Of a stretch of 64,000 bases of DNA, positions 31,354 through 42,362 are shown one piece after another. The DNA is from Scilla litardierei. Its lineage: Eukaryota > Streptophyta > Magnoliopsida > Asparagales > Asparagaceae. Within the stretch, counting starts at the first letter, position 1. Every line of letters begins with the position of its first letter. The notes under the pieces were generated by a model, which was not told where the DNA came from, made no database searches, and worked only from the letters and a program-made list of their open reading frames with translations. The DNA lies in assembly GCA_030789695.1 (NCBI GenBank), contig CM061142.1, positions 149,875,266-149,939,265 on the forward strand, given 5' to 3'. The translations under genes and the position numbers were made by a program.

Positions 31354-32520
31354 ACAAATTCTTTGACTAATGAGTCTAATATAATTTGTTGGCATGCAAG
31401 GCTTGGTCATATTGGACCAATGCGTATAGATAGACTTGCCAAACGTGGCCTTCTATCCAATGTTTCAAAGGTTGAAATGTCGACCTGCGAACATTGCCTT
31501 GTGAGGAAATCTTGTCGCAAGCTTTTTGGAACCGGCACAAGGGCCGAGGTTCCAATACAGCTTATCCATTCGGACATATGTGGTCCGATGAATGTCAAGA
31601 CAAGACGCGGGAAGTCCTATTTCATCACTTTTATTGATGATTTCACCCGATTCGGTCATATCTATTTGATATCCCACAAAAGTGAAAGCACTAAACCTGC
31701 TTTAAAAACTATATGAGTTTAGTGGAGAATCAATTAGATCGCAAGATTAAGGTCATGCGAACCGATAGGGGCGGTGAATATCAATCAACAAGTTTAAAGG
31801 AACTTTGTGATGAAAAAGGCATAGTACATCAGGTAACTATGCCTTATACTCCTCAACAAATTGGTGTTGCAGAAAGGAGGTATAGGACTTTAATGAAAAA
31901 TGGTCCGTTCAATGATGGAGCAAGCTAACTTGCCAATCACCTTTTGGGGTGATGCATTATTGACGGCCGCTTTCATTTTGAAACGCGTACCCTCGAAATC
32001 AGTTAGCTCCACTCCTTATGAGTTGTGGAACCAAAAGTCTCCTGACTTAAACATTTTGAAACCTTGGGGTTGTGCATTCTACGCACATATTTCCTCCCAT
32101 AAGTATGGCAAACTTGGGCCAAGGGGAAGGAAACGTATCTTTATACGATACGCAGAAAACTCCAAAGGTTATATTTTTGTTAGTCAGGAAGACAATGGTG
32201 GGCTAATTGAGTTTGAGTCGAGGGATGTCACTTTCTTGGAAAACGAGTTTCCAAGACAGGGCGAGATAAGTCAGGACTTATCTTTATTTGAGATTTATGA
32301 TCAAAAAGGATTACCTCATTCGAGTGGGAGAATTCTTGGTGAAAACGAAAATACGTTTCAACCTTCACCAATGGATTATACGAATGACGATTATCCTATT
32401 CCATACGGGAATAATGATCCAAGTGGGAGCAATTCTAACGACATTTCAAGGGGGAGTGATATTAGAATTGATCTAAATTCGAGTCAACAAGGACTTGAAG
32501 AAATCTCAAATACAACGTAG
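31351..32520 (+). pseudogene. pol: Element G integrase
   Basis: The HHCC zinc domain is WHARLGHIG...CEHC near 31390-31497. The catalytic core has HSDICGP, FIDDFTRF, RTDRGGEY and the PYTPQQ...VAERRYRTL segment carrying the catalytic Glu. Frameshifts fall near 31697 and 31905. The GKLGPRGRKRIFIRY segment marks the C-terminal part. The block ends at a TAG near 32518 with a further frame change. Confidence 0.85.
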
Positions 32521-32575
32521 TAGTCGTACAAGGTTGGCTCCTCTAAGATTTGAGGATGAATTTCCGTAAACCTTT

Positions 32576-33801
32576 ATGACTTTACTACAAGATGATGACA
32601 AGCCTGCCACTTTCAAACAGGCCGCATCATGCCCTGCGAAAGACAAATGGATGGAAGCGATGAAGGAGGAATTGAAATCCATGAAAGTTAACCAAGTCTG
32701 GGACTTGGTTAACTTACCCAGAGGACATAGAGCAATTGGGAACAAATGGGTTCTCAAGATCAAGCATAAGGCTGATGGCTCTATTGACAGATATAAAGCT
32801 CGCCTTGTCGCGAAAGGTTTTACGCAACAGGAAGGGATAGACTACGAAGAGACCTTCTCACCTGTTGTGCATTTTACCTTGATTCGCATGATTCTGGCAA
32901 TGGTAGCTTGCTTATACCTCGAATTACATCAGATGGATGTAAAGACTGCCTTTCTCAATGGAGAATTGGACGAGGAGATCTATATGGAACAACCAACAGG
33001 GTTTGTAAAAGAAGGAAACGAACATAAGGTTTGTAAACTTCGTAAATCCATATATGGTCTTAAGTAATCCTCGAGGCAATAATATATACAATTTCAAGAA
33101 GTTGTCTTATCAAATGGTTTTTCCATACTTGATGAAGATAACTGAGTATATATCAAGAGGATTAAAAGCAAGTATATTATCATGTCTCTATATGTAGATG
33201 ACATTTTAATAGCCAGAAATGACAAGGGCTTTGTGATAAGTATCAAGGCTTGGCTTTCATCAGTATTTGAGATGAAAGGCATAGGAAAAGCCGCATATAT
33301 CCTTGGAGTTAAGATTTCAAGGAATCGTTCGAAGAAACTTCTTTCTCTTTCACAGGAGACTTATATAAAGAAGGTTCTAGAACGATTTAATATGCAGGAC
33401 TGCAAGTCCATTGATATTCATATAAGCATATGCGATAATTTATATCTGGAATCGTGTCCAAAGAACCAAAAGGAAAAGGAAATTATGGAAAAAGTTCCAT
33501 ATTCCAGTGCAGTTGATAGTCTTATGTACGCTATGGTGTGTACGAGACCGGACATCTGTTTTGCCGTTGGAAATGGTAAGCTGTTACCAATCCAACCCAG
33601 GGCAAGAACACTGGAAAGCGGTTAAGAGGATAATGCAGTATCTTAAAGGAACTGCAGATTTGCAAAAGACTATGATAAAACCAAGAAGGTAGACATAAGG
33701 TACATATCTACGCATGAGATGATAGAGGATCAGCTTACGAAAGCGATCCCCAGAAATGTGTTTTATAAACACTTATCATCCCAAGGATTGCGTATGAGCT
33801 G
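32576..33801 (+). pseudogene. pol: Element G reverse transcriptase with remnant RNase H
   Basis: RT motifs in order: KDKWMEAMKEEL, IGNKWVLKIK, KARLVAKGFTQ, QMDVKTAFLNGELDEEIYM, a TAA at 33065-33067 within the K-SSRQ segment, and YVDD at about 33191. PYSSAV...MYAMVCTRPD leads to the connection region. After LKGTADL near 33660 the RNase H core is missing and sequence jumps to the end segment RYISTHEMIEDQLTKAIPR, so most of RNase H is deleted. Confidence 0.85.
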
Positions 33802-34850
33802 AGTTGTACCAATATATATTCCCATGTCTAAGAAAGATCAAATTTAATAAAAGAATAAGTTCTTTTTTCAAACATTGCATATGAATTTCTTAAGAAATGT
33901 TTGTGTACATTTTTAATCTCAGCTGAATTGTGTGTATGTCGGACAGATAAAGGTTGGCTCTCTCACATGAGCAACCGCCTTATCTTATCAGATGGATAAG
34001 ATAGAGATGAGACTAGTTTAAAGTCAAAATCATTAGACGAATGATTTAGAGTCATGACTTAAACAAGATAGTCGAATGAAAGATCTGCATCATATGGATG
34101 CTTACAAAAGATCTGAGATCTGTATCACAAGGATATTTGAAAGAGATCTCGTAGGATTTTTTAAATCCTATCTGTCTTATGCAGGATGAGAGTCCGGGAA
34201 TATTTCCTGAGTAGTAAGGGGACTCAAAAGATAGGCACTGTGGTGTCTGATCTTTCATCCGTACAACATCATTAAGACATACTCTCCCTGGGAAAGGAGT
34301 GATGTTGTAATACGTGTTCATACCACGTATGCATTTCGACCACTGAGTTAGTAGCAATAGTGTTTGCTATTATGTGAGACTCAAAGGCCATACGGGTCTT
34401 AACTCTTACCCTCAAGGACTCCAATTGGTTCCTTTAGATTTGACGAGATGATCGCTATCTTAGCGTGTTACTTATGGGCTATGATAATTCGGCTCGGCGG
34501 GGCACGTTAGAAAAGCGAATCAAGTCAAGATCAGAAGGTTCGCAAGAAGAGGAAGATTGATTTCATATTCGCATTTGGACTTTAATGATTCAAAGCTGGC
34601 CAGCCAATTGTAATCCAGATGGGATTCAATTGTTGAATATAAAGTATAAGAAATGTGAAGAAATAATCTAGGGTAAAGCATGCGTTGAACTACTCAACTT
34701 TGCACCTTCGAGGTCGTTGTGTATCTCTAACAAGTGCACAACAACAGACTCTACGCGCATGACGGTCGCACGGTCTATTTCTCGGTATGATAGATGAAAG
34801 AACTAAGGGAAAGACGTTCTCTTACAATCCCCTCAAGTGTGAGTGGGAGA
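33802..34850 (+). other. Element G 3' UTR and purine tract
   Basis: Noncoding. It ends GTGAGTGGGAGA directly before the 3' LTR, the polypurine tract. The TATCTCTAACAAGTGCACAAC block near 34720 is shared with H. Confidence 0.75.
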
Positions 34851-35457
34851 TGTTGGATATGGAAGACGTTTGTACACCCTTGTGGGGGATGTACGAGGGA
34901 ATACGGACCTCGAACGTCGCGTACACGAAGTCGTGTACAAAGGGAATCTGTTCCCTTGCGGAGAGGATCTCTGGATGAGTGGGAAAGTCGCATTATATAT
35001 GCATAAGTGCATGCGACATATGGCTAATAAAGGGGGAATATCTTAAGCTTATGTTGTACCATGCATATGGTACAACTTAAGCTTATAATGTGCCATGTAT
35101 CATGGTACACCTTAATTAAGTTGTTCCAAAGGAACAACTTACCCTAAAATAACTACCTTGGGGGCTATAAATAAGACCCAAGGGTAAGCCATTTCTTACA
35201 CCTTTTGCATGAAATTCATGCATGCATCTTCATCCTAGCGAAGCTCTGCAGAAATCCTTTCTCTCCCTCTTATCCAAGTTCTTAATCTAAAGTAGAGATT
35301 TAGATTGTGGATTAGTAGCCTTACTCCGTTCGTGAGAAGACTCGATCCGTCGTGGCGAATCCGAAGGCGAAGTTCGTAGACTACCGTGCCGCATACGCAA
35401 GCGTAAGTCTAAACTTCATATTATCGATCCTAACTCTGTTTTGGACAGGATCCTTCA
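34851..35457 (+). repeat. Element G 3' LTR (607 bp)
   Basis: Identical to the 5' LTR except for one base at 34906. It is followed by ATTAC. Confidence 0.95.
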
Positions 35458-35628
35458 ATTACATGTGTGAGAAGGCCAATCTCCATACCTATTTGACATT
35501 CTTTTTATTATGTACTCTTTTTATGTGTTAACAAATAACATTATTGGGCAAACACATATCATCCATCACAATGAATGAAATAAATATTTTATTGAACAAT
35601 ATCAATAGAGTATATACACAAGTATATT

Positions 35629-35874
35629 TCAATTTTTACGCAATCCTAGAGCTTTTACATGTCTCAAAAAAGCATATCTAGGAATGGGTTTAGTAAGAGG
35701 ATCAGCAACCATTTTGTGCGTAGATATATACTTGATAGAAACTATCTTCTCAGCAATAATGTCTCTCACAAAATGGTATCATATGTCGATATGTTTGGTA
35801 TGACTGTGGTATCTTGGGTCCTTGGTGTAAGCTATCGCAGCTTGATTGTCACAGTAGACAACAACTGGTTCTTG
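35629..35874 (-). pseudogene. pol: Element H RNase H C-terminal part
   Basis: In reverse: VVYCDNQAAIAYTKDPRYH, TKHIDI, a TGA, YHFVRD, ISTHKMVADPLTKPIPR, then a stop at 35629-35631. This is the end of a copia RNase H. It joins, across solo LTR I, to WLQRFLENLGV at 41870. Confidence 0.85.
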
Positions 35875-36164
35875 CTTTATGTAATGACCCCAGTGCCATA
35901 TACTTATGGCATGTCTATTTTTGTGTATTGTATAGCGTATTGTGTATGTATACATGGGTAGTAATATGTATAATATAGTGTGTATGGTGTCTTATGTAGT
36001 GTGTAAAGTGATTGTATTATTGGAGTGTTATTTAACTGATTATGATTGTGCTTATGTATTGGTATTGAGCATATGATAGTGGATTATGATTGTATATGTA
36101 TGGTAGTGCATTAGTTAATAATGGTGGTTTATATGGCAGTGCATTGTGTATTAGTAATAATGTG

Positions 36165-36400
36165 TTATTAGTAGTAGTGATAGTAGTAGTAGTATTATTG
36201 TTCTCATTCTAATTATTAATGTTGTTATTATTAAGTGGGTGATTAGCGCTAATGGCATTGTTGTAGCTACTTGATTGTGTAAAGTATTATTATTGTTGTT
36301 GTTGTAATTATGAATGATTAGTGATTATTGTTATTATGTCATGATTAGTGATTATTGTTATTATTGATATTATTGTTCATTATTATTATGGCTCATATCA
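36165..36400 (+). repeat. Low-complexity TAGTAG / ATTATTGTT tract in LTR I
   Basis: Runs of trinucleotides (GTAGTAGTAGTATTATTG and similar). The reverse counterpart in I2 is around 45480-45560. Confidence 0.7.
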
Positions 36401-37038
36401 TGGATGCTCCTTATTAGTGATGGCCTTATTATATTTAAGTTGTATTTTAAGAGTGTGGGTATTTAGTAATTAAAGTGGTGTGTGTGTGGAATGAGAGGGT
36501 GTGTCTTGGGTTAGTGTATGGAGGCTTAGTGTGAAAAGGGTTAGGGGTAGTGGTAGTTTTGTAATTTAGAAAGGGATGTGTGTAAAGAAAAGGGTGTGCA
36601 TAAAGTAATGGCAACTCGTAAATAGTTAGAAGTTTGGAAGGTAGCTTGGTCTTTTTGTGTGTGCATGCCTTGTCTTAGGAGGAGGCTTCTTAGATAAGAT
36701 TGGAGAGGGCCTAAAATCTTAGAGAGATTTCTCTCTTTAATTCCCTCTTTATTTCTTCTCCTTCTTTCTCTTCTTCTCTTTCTTTATCCTTTTTCTTCCA
36801 TCCCAAGCATCTATCATGGCCGAACCTCCCCATGGGGTTTTATGGAGCCAAAACACCCGTTGGGCCTCCTCACCATGACTCTGCATCCTCTAGTATCATC
36901 CCCTTCTTCATTTGGATTGATTTGAGCTTTTAAGGAGAAGGATTCAAGGAAAAGATGGAGGCTTTTGGTGTTGGAGTTGAAGGGAGGCTTGGATGAAGTA
37001 AAGCTAGGATTTTTAAGGGAAAGGAGCTCTTTTTATGA

Positions 37039-39898
37039 TGTCACACCCAACTTCCCATTCTACTGGGAGCGAGAACGCGAGCGGGTCCGCGATGTGCTTA
37101 AAACAAGGAGGAGTAATAATTTTTTTTCTTTTTCTTTAAAATCTTTTCTTTCTCCTTGGCTTAAACACACTAAGAGTCCGTGTAAAAACTGCAGGTCCTT
37201 GCATGCAAATTTAAGAAGCAGTCCAAACAACATTATTACATATCCAGCGTACAATAATTAAGATACATCTTGGGCCTAGTATGGCCAATACTAACAAAAT
37301 ACACAAATTACATTAATTCAAATATAAGGGTGCATTCGCAAAGGTGATCGTCTAATCTTCAGCGGGTAGGTACTCCATGTATTCTTTGAGCACTGGCTCA
37401 ACTCCTGCGGTAGTGTCTTCAGAGAACTCACTATCGATACCTGAAGGACATTTCGTAAAACAACAAAGTGAAATGTCCATCAGCGAGCTTTACTCCACAA
37501 GATAATCTCCAAAACAAAATGTTAAGTATTTAAAATTGAACCAAGCTAAACTTTTAAAGACAAGCAATAAGTTTAATTTAAAAGAGTTAAAGACAAGCAA
37601 TAAGTTTAATTTAAAAGAGTTAAAGACCAGCAATATGTTTAATTTTAAAAGAGTTAAAGACAAGTAATAAGTTTAATTTTGTAAGAGTTAAAGACCAGCA
37701 ATAAGTTTAATTTAAAAGAGTTAAAGACAAGCAATAAGTTTAATTTAAAAGAGTTAATGACTAGCAATAAGTTTAATTTAAAAGAGTTAAAGACAAGCAA
37801 TAAGTTTAATTTTAAAAGAGTTATAGCAGTTAAACATTCGCAGTAATTTGCAACCTGCAGCAATTTAATCATTCGATAGCAATTTGCAATACTAATAGCA
37901 ACATGTAACAATTTAACATTTAATAACGAAACTGTAACATTGTCAGCAACATGTAGAAAAAGAGGTTAGAACAATATTTAATAACCAATCTATTCTAGTG
38001 ATAAGTCCATGTCCAAGAGTACGAAAGATGACTAACATGCACCATGTGATGGGGGCCAATACGCGGCGCTGATCACCGACCCTATATGGCGACAATCAAG
38101 CTCTAACCTCCGTAATGTGTTGAAGGTATTCGGTTGGGTGCATCCAGTCACTCCGTAACACTTGTGATCATAGACTACCCCAATCCCATGGGTCAAGTCA
38201 AGTGCCGGTCAAAAGTACGTGTACTATCTATTTATATTGAAGTTTCATATTCCATTCATTTATATTGAAGTTCCATCTTCCATTCATTTATATTCAGTTT
38301 ATTTGCATCGTATTAGATGCGTATAATGGTTCCATGGTGTCTCAATGGTCCGTATAATAGTCTCACAAAAGTTCACGACTCAATTTAACAATTAAACAAA
38401 ACGTGGAAATATGCAATAGTATAAGAGAATGAGCACATAAATGTTTTCAACTAAGCAAATAAGTTTAATTAAGCTTAAAATATTTTTCTAAGGCTAGTAG
38501 GTAATTTTCAAGATTTTACAATTAATAATATGCATTTTTAAACAATTTAAAAGAGCCAAAAACTAATTTTAAATCAAGAATTGATTTTTACGATATATAT
38601 TCAAAGAATTGTTTAGAGCAAACGACACGTCGGAATTCTTTAAACATGATGTCAAAACGAGCGTCTCAACTAGCACTACAACATATAATTTTTAGGTGTA
38701 TCAGTGTTCGTGAAAAATCAATGGGACTACTTTATAAGTGAAAATAGTGTAACTTTAAAATAATTACTGCGGGAGATATACTTGCCTGATCACGACGAAA
38801 TCAGTGCCAATGCGTTCCTTGCACCGTTTCGGATTTTCTGGTTTTTTTATAATTTTCTGACCCATATATTTTGAGTTTTCAATTTTTTTTGAATAAATCT
38901 TGCTTTCTCTTTCTACTTTCTCTCTCTGCACGGGATTGCCTCACAAAGCACAGTTTTTTGTGTTTTGGTAAGGGGTTTTCGGCCGGTGGTGGGCGGAGGA
39001 AGGCGACGGGTGGTCGGGACGAGCTTGGTGGTGATGAGGTGGTGGTGGTGGTGGTGGTGCTTGTGGTAGTGGAGAATGAGGAGGTGAAGGAGGAGGAGAT
39101 GGCCATGGGAAGAGGGTGTCCTCCTTTTTGGTGTGAAGAGAAGAGAAGAAAAGAGGAGGGTTAGTGGAGAGGTTTATATAAATAATTAGTATTAGTATTA
39201 TATTAGTGTAATCAATATTTAGTCAATGCCATTAATTAGGTTAGGTTAACTTTTGACCACTTTTTAAAAAGTTTTTGAAATGGTTAACACATGGGCAGCT
39301 ATGATTAGGGGGTTAGTTGTGGCAATTAGGGTTAAAAGATGGTTATTAGTGAATCTAAATGTAATAATAGTAGTATAAATATAACAAATACTCATTAATC
39401 ACATATGACTTTGAAAAATTACAAAAACATAGCCATAGGTTTGTATCATCGCGAGGATCGCAAATACGAGGTCCATTTTGAATTTAAGCTAGAAGATACG
39501 AGTTTTGGGCCAAAACGTTTGGGTTGCGGGTTTACGGGTTTTAGGTCGATTTGACTTCAGAAAATTACGATATTAAAATGGTGAGTACTAATCAATCATA
39601 GAATCATATGGTAGAAGTTTGAAATCGTTTTGATAACGTTTATATAGAAAATTAATTCATGCAGCTAAATCAGTAATAATTAAATATGAATTATTATATA
39701 AATTATTTAGAGGTATTTGATGATACTCGAACTTACTGAAATACACCATAACTAGTTTGATGCTTCAAAATATTTTTTACGAAGAATTTTAAAATCATTT
39801 TGATATAAAACTCCTGACCAACCTTAATAAAATACTTTTAAAATGTGAAAATACGTGAAATACGTAAATAGTCGTATTAATTAATACAAGTCGTCACA
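37039..39898 (-). mobile_element. Solo LTR M, reverse, nested in I
   Basis: Plus-strand ends are TGTCACACCC and CGTCACA, flanked by TATGA at 37034-37038 and 39899-39903. In reverse it begins TGTGACGACTTG and ends GGGTGTGACA, a common pattern for chromovirus-type gypsy LTRs. At 2.86 kb with no primer site or coding it is read as a solo LTR. It contains a 33-bp minisatellite. Confidence 0.75.
37559..37825 (+). repeat. 33-bp minisatellite, eight copies, in M
   Basis: Unit GACAAGCAATAAGTTTAAT plus a TTAAAAGAGTTAAA tail is repeated eight times with few changes. Confidence 0.9.
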
Positions 39899-41741
39899 TA
39901 TGAGGTAGGATTCCAACTCTTTCTAGTATTTTACGTGCATGCCATGCTTTATTGCAAGAGGTTTTATTTTCATAAAACATGCAAGTTTAGAAGCAAGTTA
40001 GTTCCTTTCTTATGCTATCAAGTTATAATTGCTCTCATGTTTGTGTAACCATGAAAAAGTTAGTAACTTTATTATATGGAAGTGTTCCTTTAGCTAATGA
40101 TAGTTGCTAAAGTTACTAGATTGCTTGTCCTTAGATGAAGATGCCATTTTTTACACAAAGTTGTAATCCTTATGGATTTTCATGCAAGTTATCTTCTTTC
40201 ACATGCAAGTTAGGATCATTACTAAAGGTTTATGCATAATGTCTCATCTTTATGAAATATGCAAGCTAATGTTGCCTTTGATTAAGGAATCATGCATAAA
40301 GTGGTTGCTTGTAATTGTGTTGTTTTTGAAATATGCAATGGTGATGTTGTCTCCCTTGATATTGAAAAGCATGCAAACATCCTACTCATGGTAATTTTGG
40401 CCACGGGTTTCCTTGGGCCTTGATATGTTTTTTGTGAGAGAAAGTTGCCTCCTTGTGAAGAAGTATGTCCAAGGGTTCTTCCTTTAATTGTTAAAATGAT
40501 GTTTCATGGAAAATGGTTTATGTTAATGGAGAATGGTGTTGGGATAATTGGCAAGGGAACTCTAATCAAGTATGGTGTTGTATGGTTCATGTTGGAAAGC
40601 TCATGTTGCATGTAGAATGGTATTTAAATTAACTACATGCTAGCCTTGTAGTTCAAATGTAATTTAAATTCTTGCAAGTCTCTTTGTGACATCTTTAAGG
40701 TTGTATGTTAGTTTAATTAACTTAAATGCTAAAAAATTATAGGGATGTCTCGGTCTGCCACATGGCAGGTGAGCACCCTAGAAAGGGGTTGGGGGAAGAC
40801 TGTGGTACTAGTAGGGAATGAGGACTGGGCTATGTTTTGGTTGTGTTATGTACCTTGCTCAGTTTCGGGTACTTTGTGGTGTTTGTCGTACCTTGCTCAG
40901 TTACGAGTACGATGAGTTGTGGTGTTGTGGAGTTTTCCTCACTCGTACTCCGATGTGGGAGGGTATGGATGGAGTGAGAGGCCCTGTTAAGGAAACAATG
41001 CTCGTGTACCACTGGCGGGTGCTCCTTACCGCCCCACCTATGGGGTGGAGTCCAGTACCTCATATTCAAAGACATACCCATGTTTCCAAATGACATTTAA
41101 GTGAATAAGTTATTCAATTTTGTAGTTCTTTGTAACTTTGCATCCGTGTTGGGTTTGTTGTTTAATTAGTAACTGGCGTAGCCTTTATAGTTTTGCCTCA
41201 CAGTTTAATTGCCTATTGTAGTGTAGTAATGGTTGTTTAATTGCCGTATTTTCCTTGCTCATTTTATACGTTGATGTATTGACATGCCATGTTCCTGAAG
41301 CACTTTCACTTGTAGTACTTGTTCAGTTAGTAGTTGCATTTAGGAGTCGTATAATAGTAGGAGTTGGATATCCTACTGGAGTATGCGTTGACGTGCTCCT
41401 TATTTTTCAGGTGTTGGTGTTGGTGTTGGTGTTGGTAGCAGGAGTAGCAGGAGTGGCTGGAGTTGGAATTAGAGTGGCTGGAGTTGAGTTAATGTGGGTT
41501 GGGTAGTGAGATGAGCGTGGGTGACCATGTACTTTTGGGTTTGTTTGGGGAGAGTTGTGGTGATTGTATAAGATGTATAATTGTGATAATGTATAATGGA
41601 TGATGGTGTATATAATGGTCAGTGTTCTTGTTTTCAGTGTTTCTCTGTGGTTTCTGTGTTCTTTCTGTGTTATGTGTGTATATTTCTTAGGAACATTACA
41701 TGTACTATCCCAGCAGTGCGCAGTGGACCTGCATCGCTCTA

Positions 41742-41743
<2 letters not shown>

Positions 41744-41774
<31 letters not shown>
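41744..41774 (+). repeat. CT dinucleotide microsatellite
   Basis: An uninterrupted run of about 15 CT units lies in LTR I near its 3' end. Confidence 0.9.
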
Positions 41775-41775
<1 letters not shown>

Positions 41776-41864
41776 CTCTTTCCTTTATGACACATGTCTC
41801 TCTGGGAGAACATGGGACAGATTCATACCCCCAGGTATTCTGGGGAGCGGGGCATCACACTTTA

Positions 41865-42362
41865 CACCTAAATTCTCTAGGAACCGTTGTAACCAAATAG
41901 CTTCCTGAACTCCTAATGAAGCAGTAACAAATTCTGCTTCCATAGTTGATAGAGCCACACAAGTTTGTTTCTTGTTGCACCATAATATGGCACCATCCCA
42001 AAGAAAGAAAACATATCTTGATGTAGATTTCATCTCGTCTACATCTCCCCCATAGTCAGCATCAGTGTAGCCTTCCAGTTTGGTGGACAAACATTCGTAA
42101 CACAAACTGTAGTTGGCTGTGCCCTTCAAATATCTCATGATCCTCTTTACAGCCTTCCAATGCTTAGGTCCATGATTTGACTGATATCGACTTACTAATC
42201 CTACCGCATGACATATTTCTGGCCTTGTACATAACATATCGTACATTAAGCTACCCACTGCACTTGCATATGGCACTCTTGCCATTTTGTTCCTTGCATC
42301 TGTTGTACTAGGACAACCATCTAGATTTAAGTTATCGCCTTTTACTGTTGGAGTTTCAACTG
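41865..42362 (-). pseudogene. pol: Element H RT end and RNase H start
   Basis: In reverse: VETPTVKGDNLNLDG, MARVPYASAVGSLMY, RPEICHAVGLVSRY, HWKAVKRIMRYLKGT, GYTDADYGGD (first RNase H Asp), STMEAEFV, and WLQRFLENLGV at the I junction. The frame is open over this fragment. It is flanked by AACTG of I2 and CTTTA of I. Confidence 0.88.

Larger units (their letters stand above)
27502..35457 (+). mobile_element. Element G: young, complete-ended copia retrotransposon with broken pol
   Basis: Flanked by ATTAC at 27497-27501 and 35458-35462. Both LTRs are 607 bp and differ at one base (A at 27557, G at 34906). The interior holds a primer site, a structured 1.9-kb leader, an open gag, then protease, integrase and RT broken by frameshifts and stops, a nearly deleted RNase H and a 1-kb 3' UTR. 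Confidence 0.95.
35880..41859 (+). mobile_element. Solo LTR I (large family), interrupted by M
   Basis: Starts TGTAATGACCCC and ends GGGGCATCACA, flanked by CTTTA at 35875-35879 and 41860-41864. Without M it is about 3.1 kb. Its sequence is collinear in reverse with I2 (42363-45828), including the start, the TAGTAATAATGTGTTATTAG stretch and the TACTATCCCAGCAG...GGACCTGCAT stretch near the end. No primer site or coding was found, so both are taken as solo LTRs of a long-LTR gypsy-type family. Confidence 0.78.

Noticed and set aside
36965..37261. 98-codon plus-strand ORF
   Set aside because: It crosses the junction between solo LTR I and nested solo LTR M at 37039, so it is a chance chimera.
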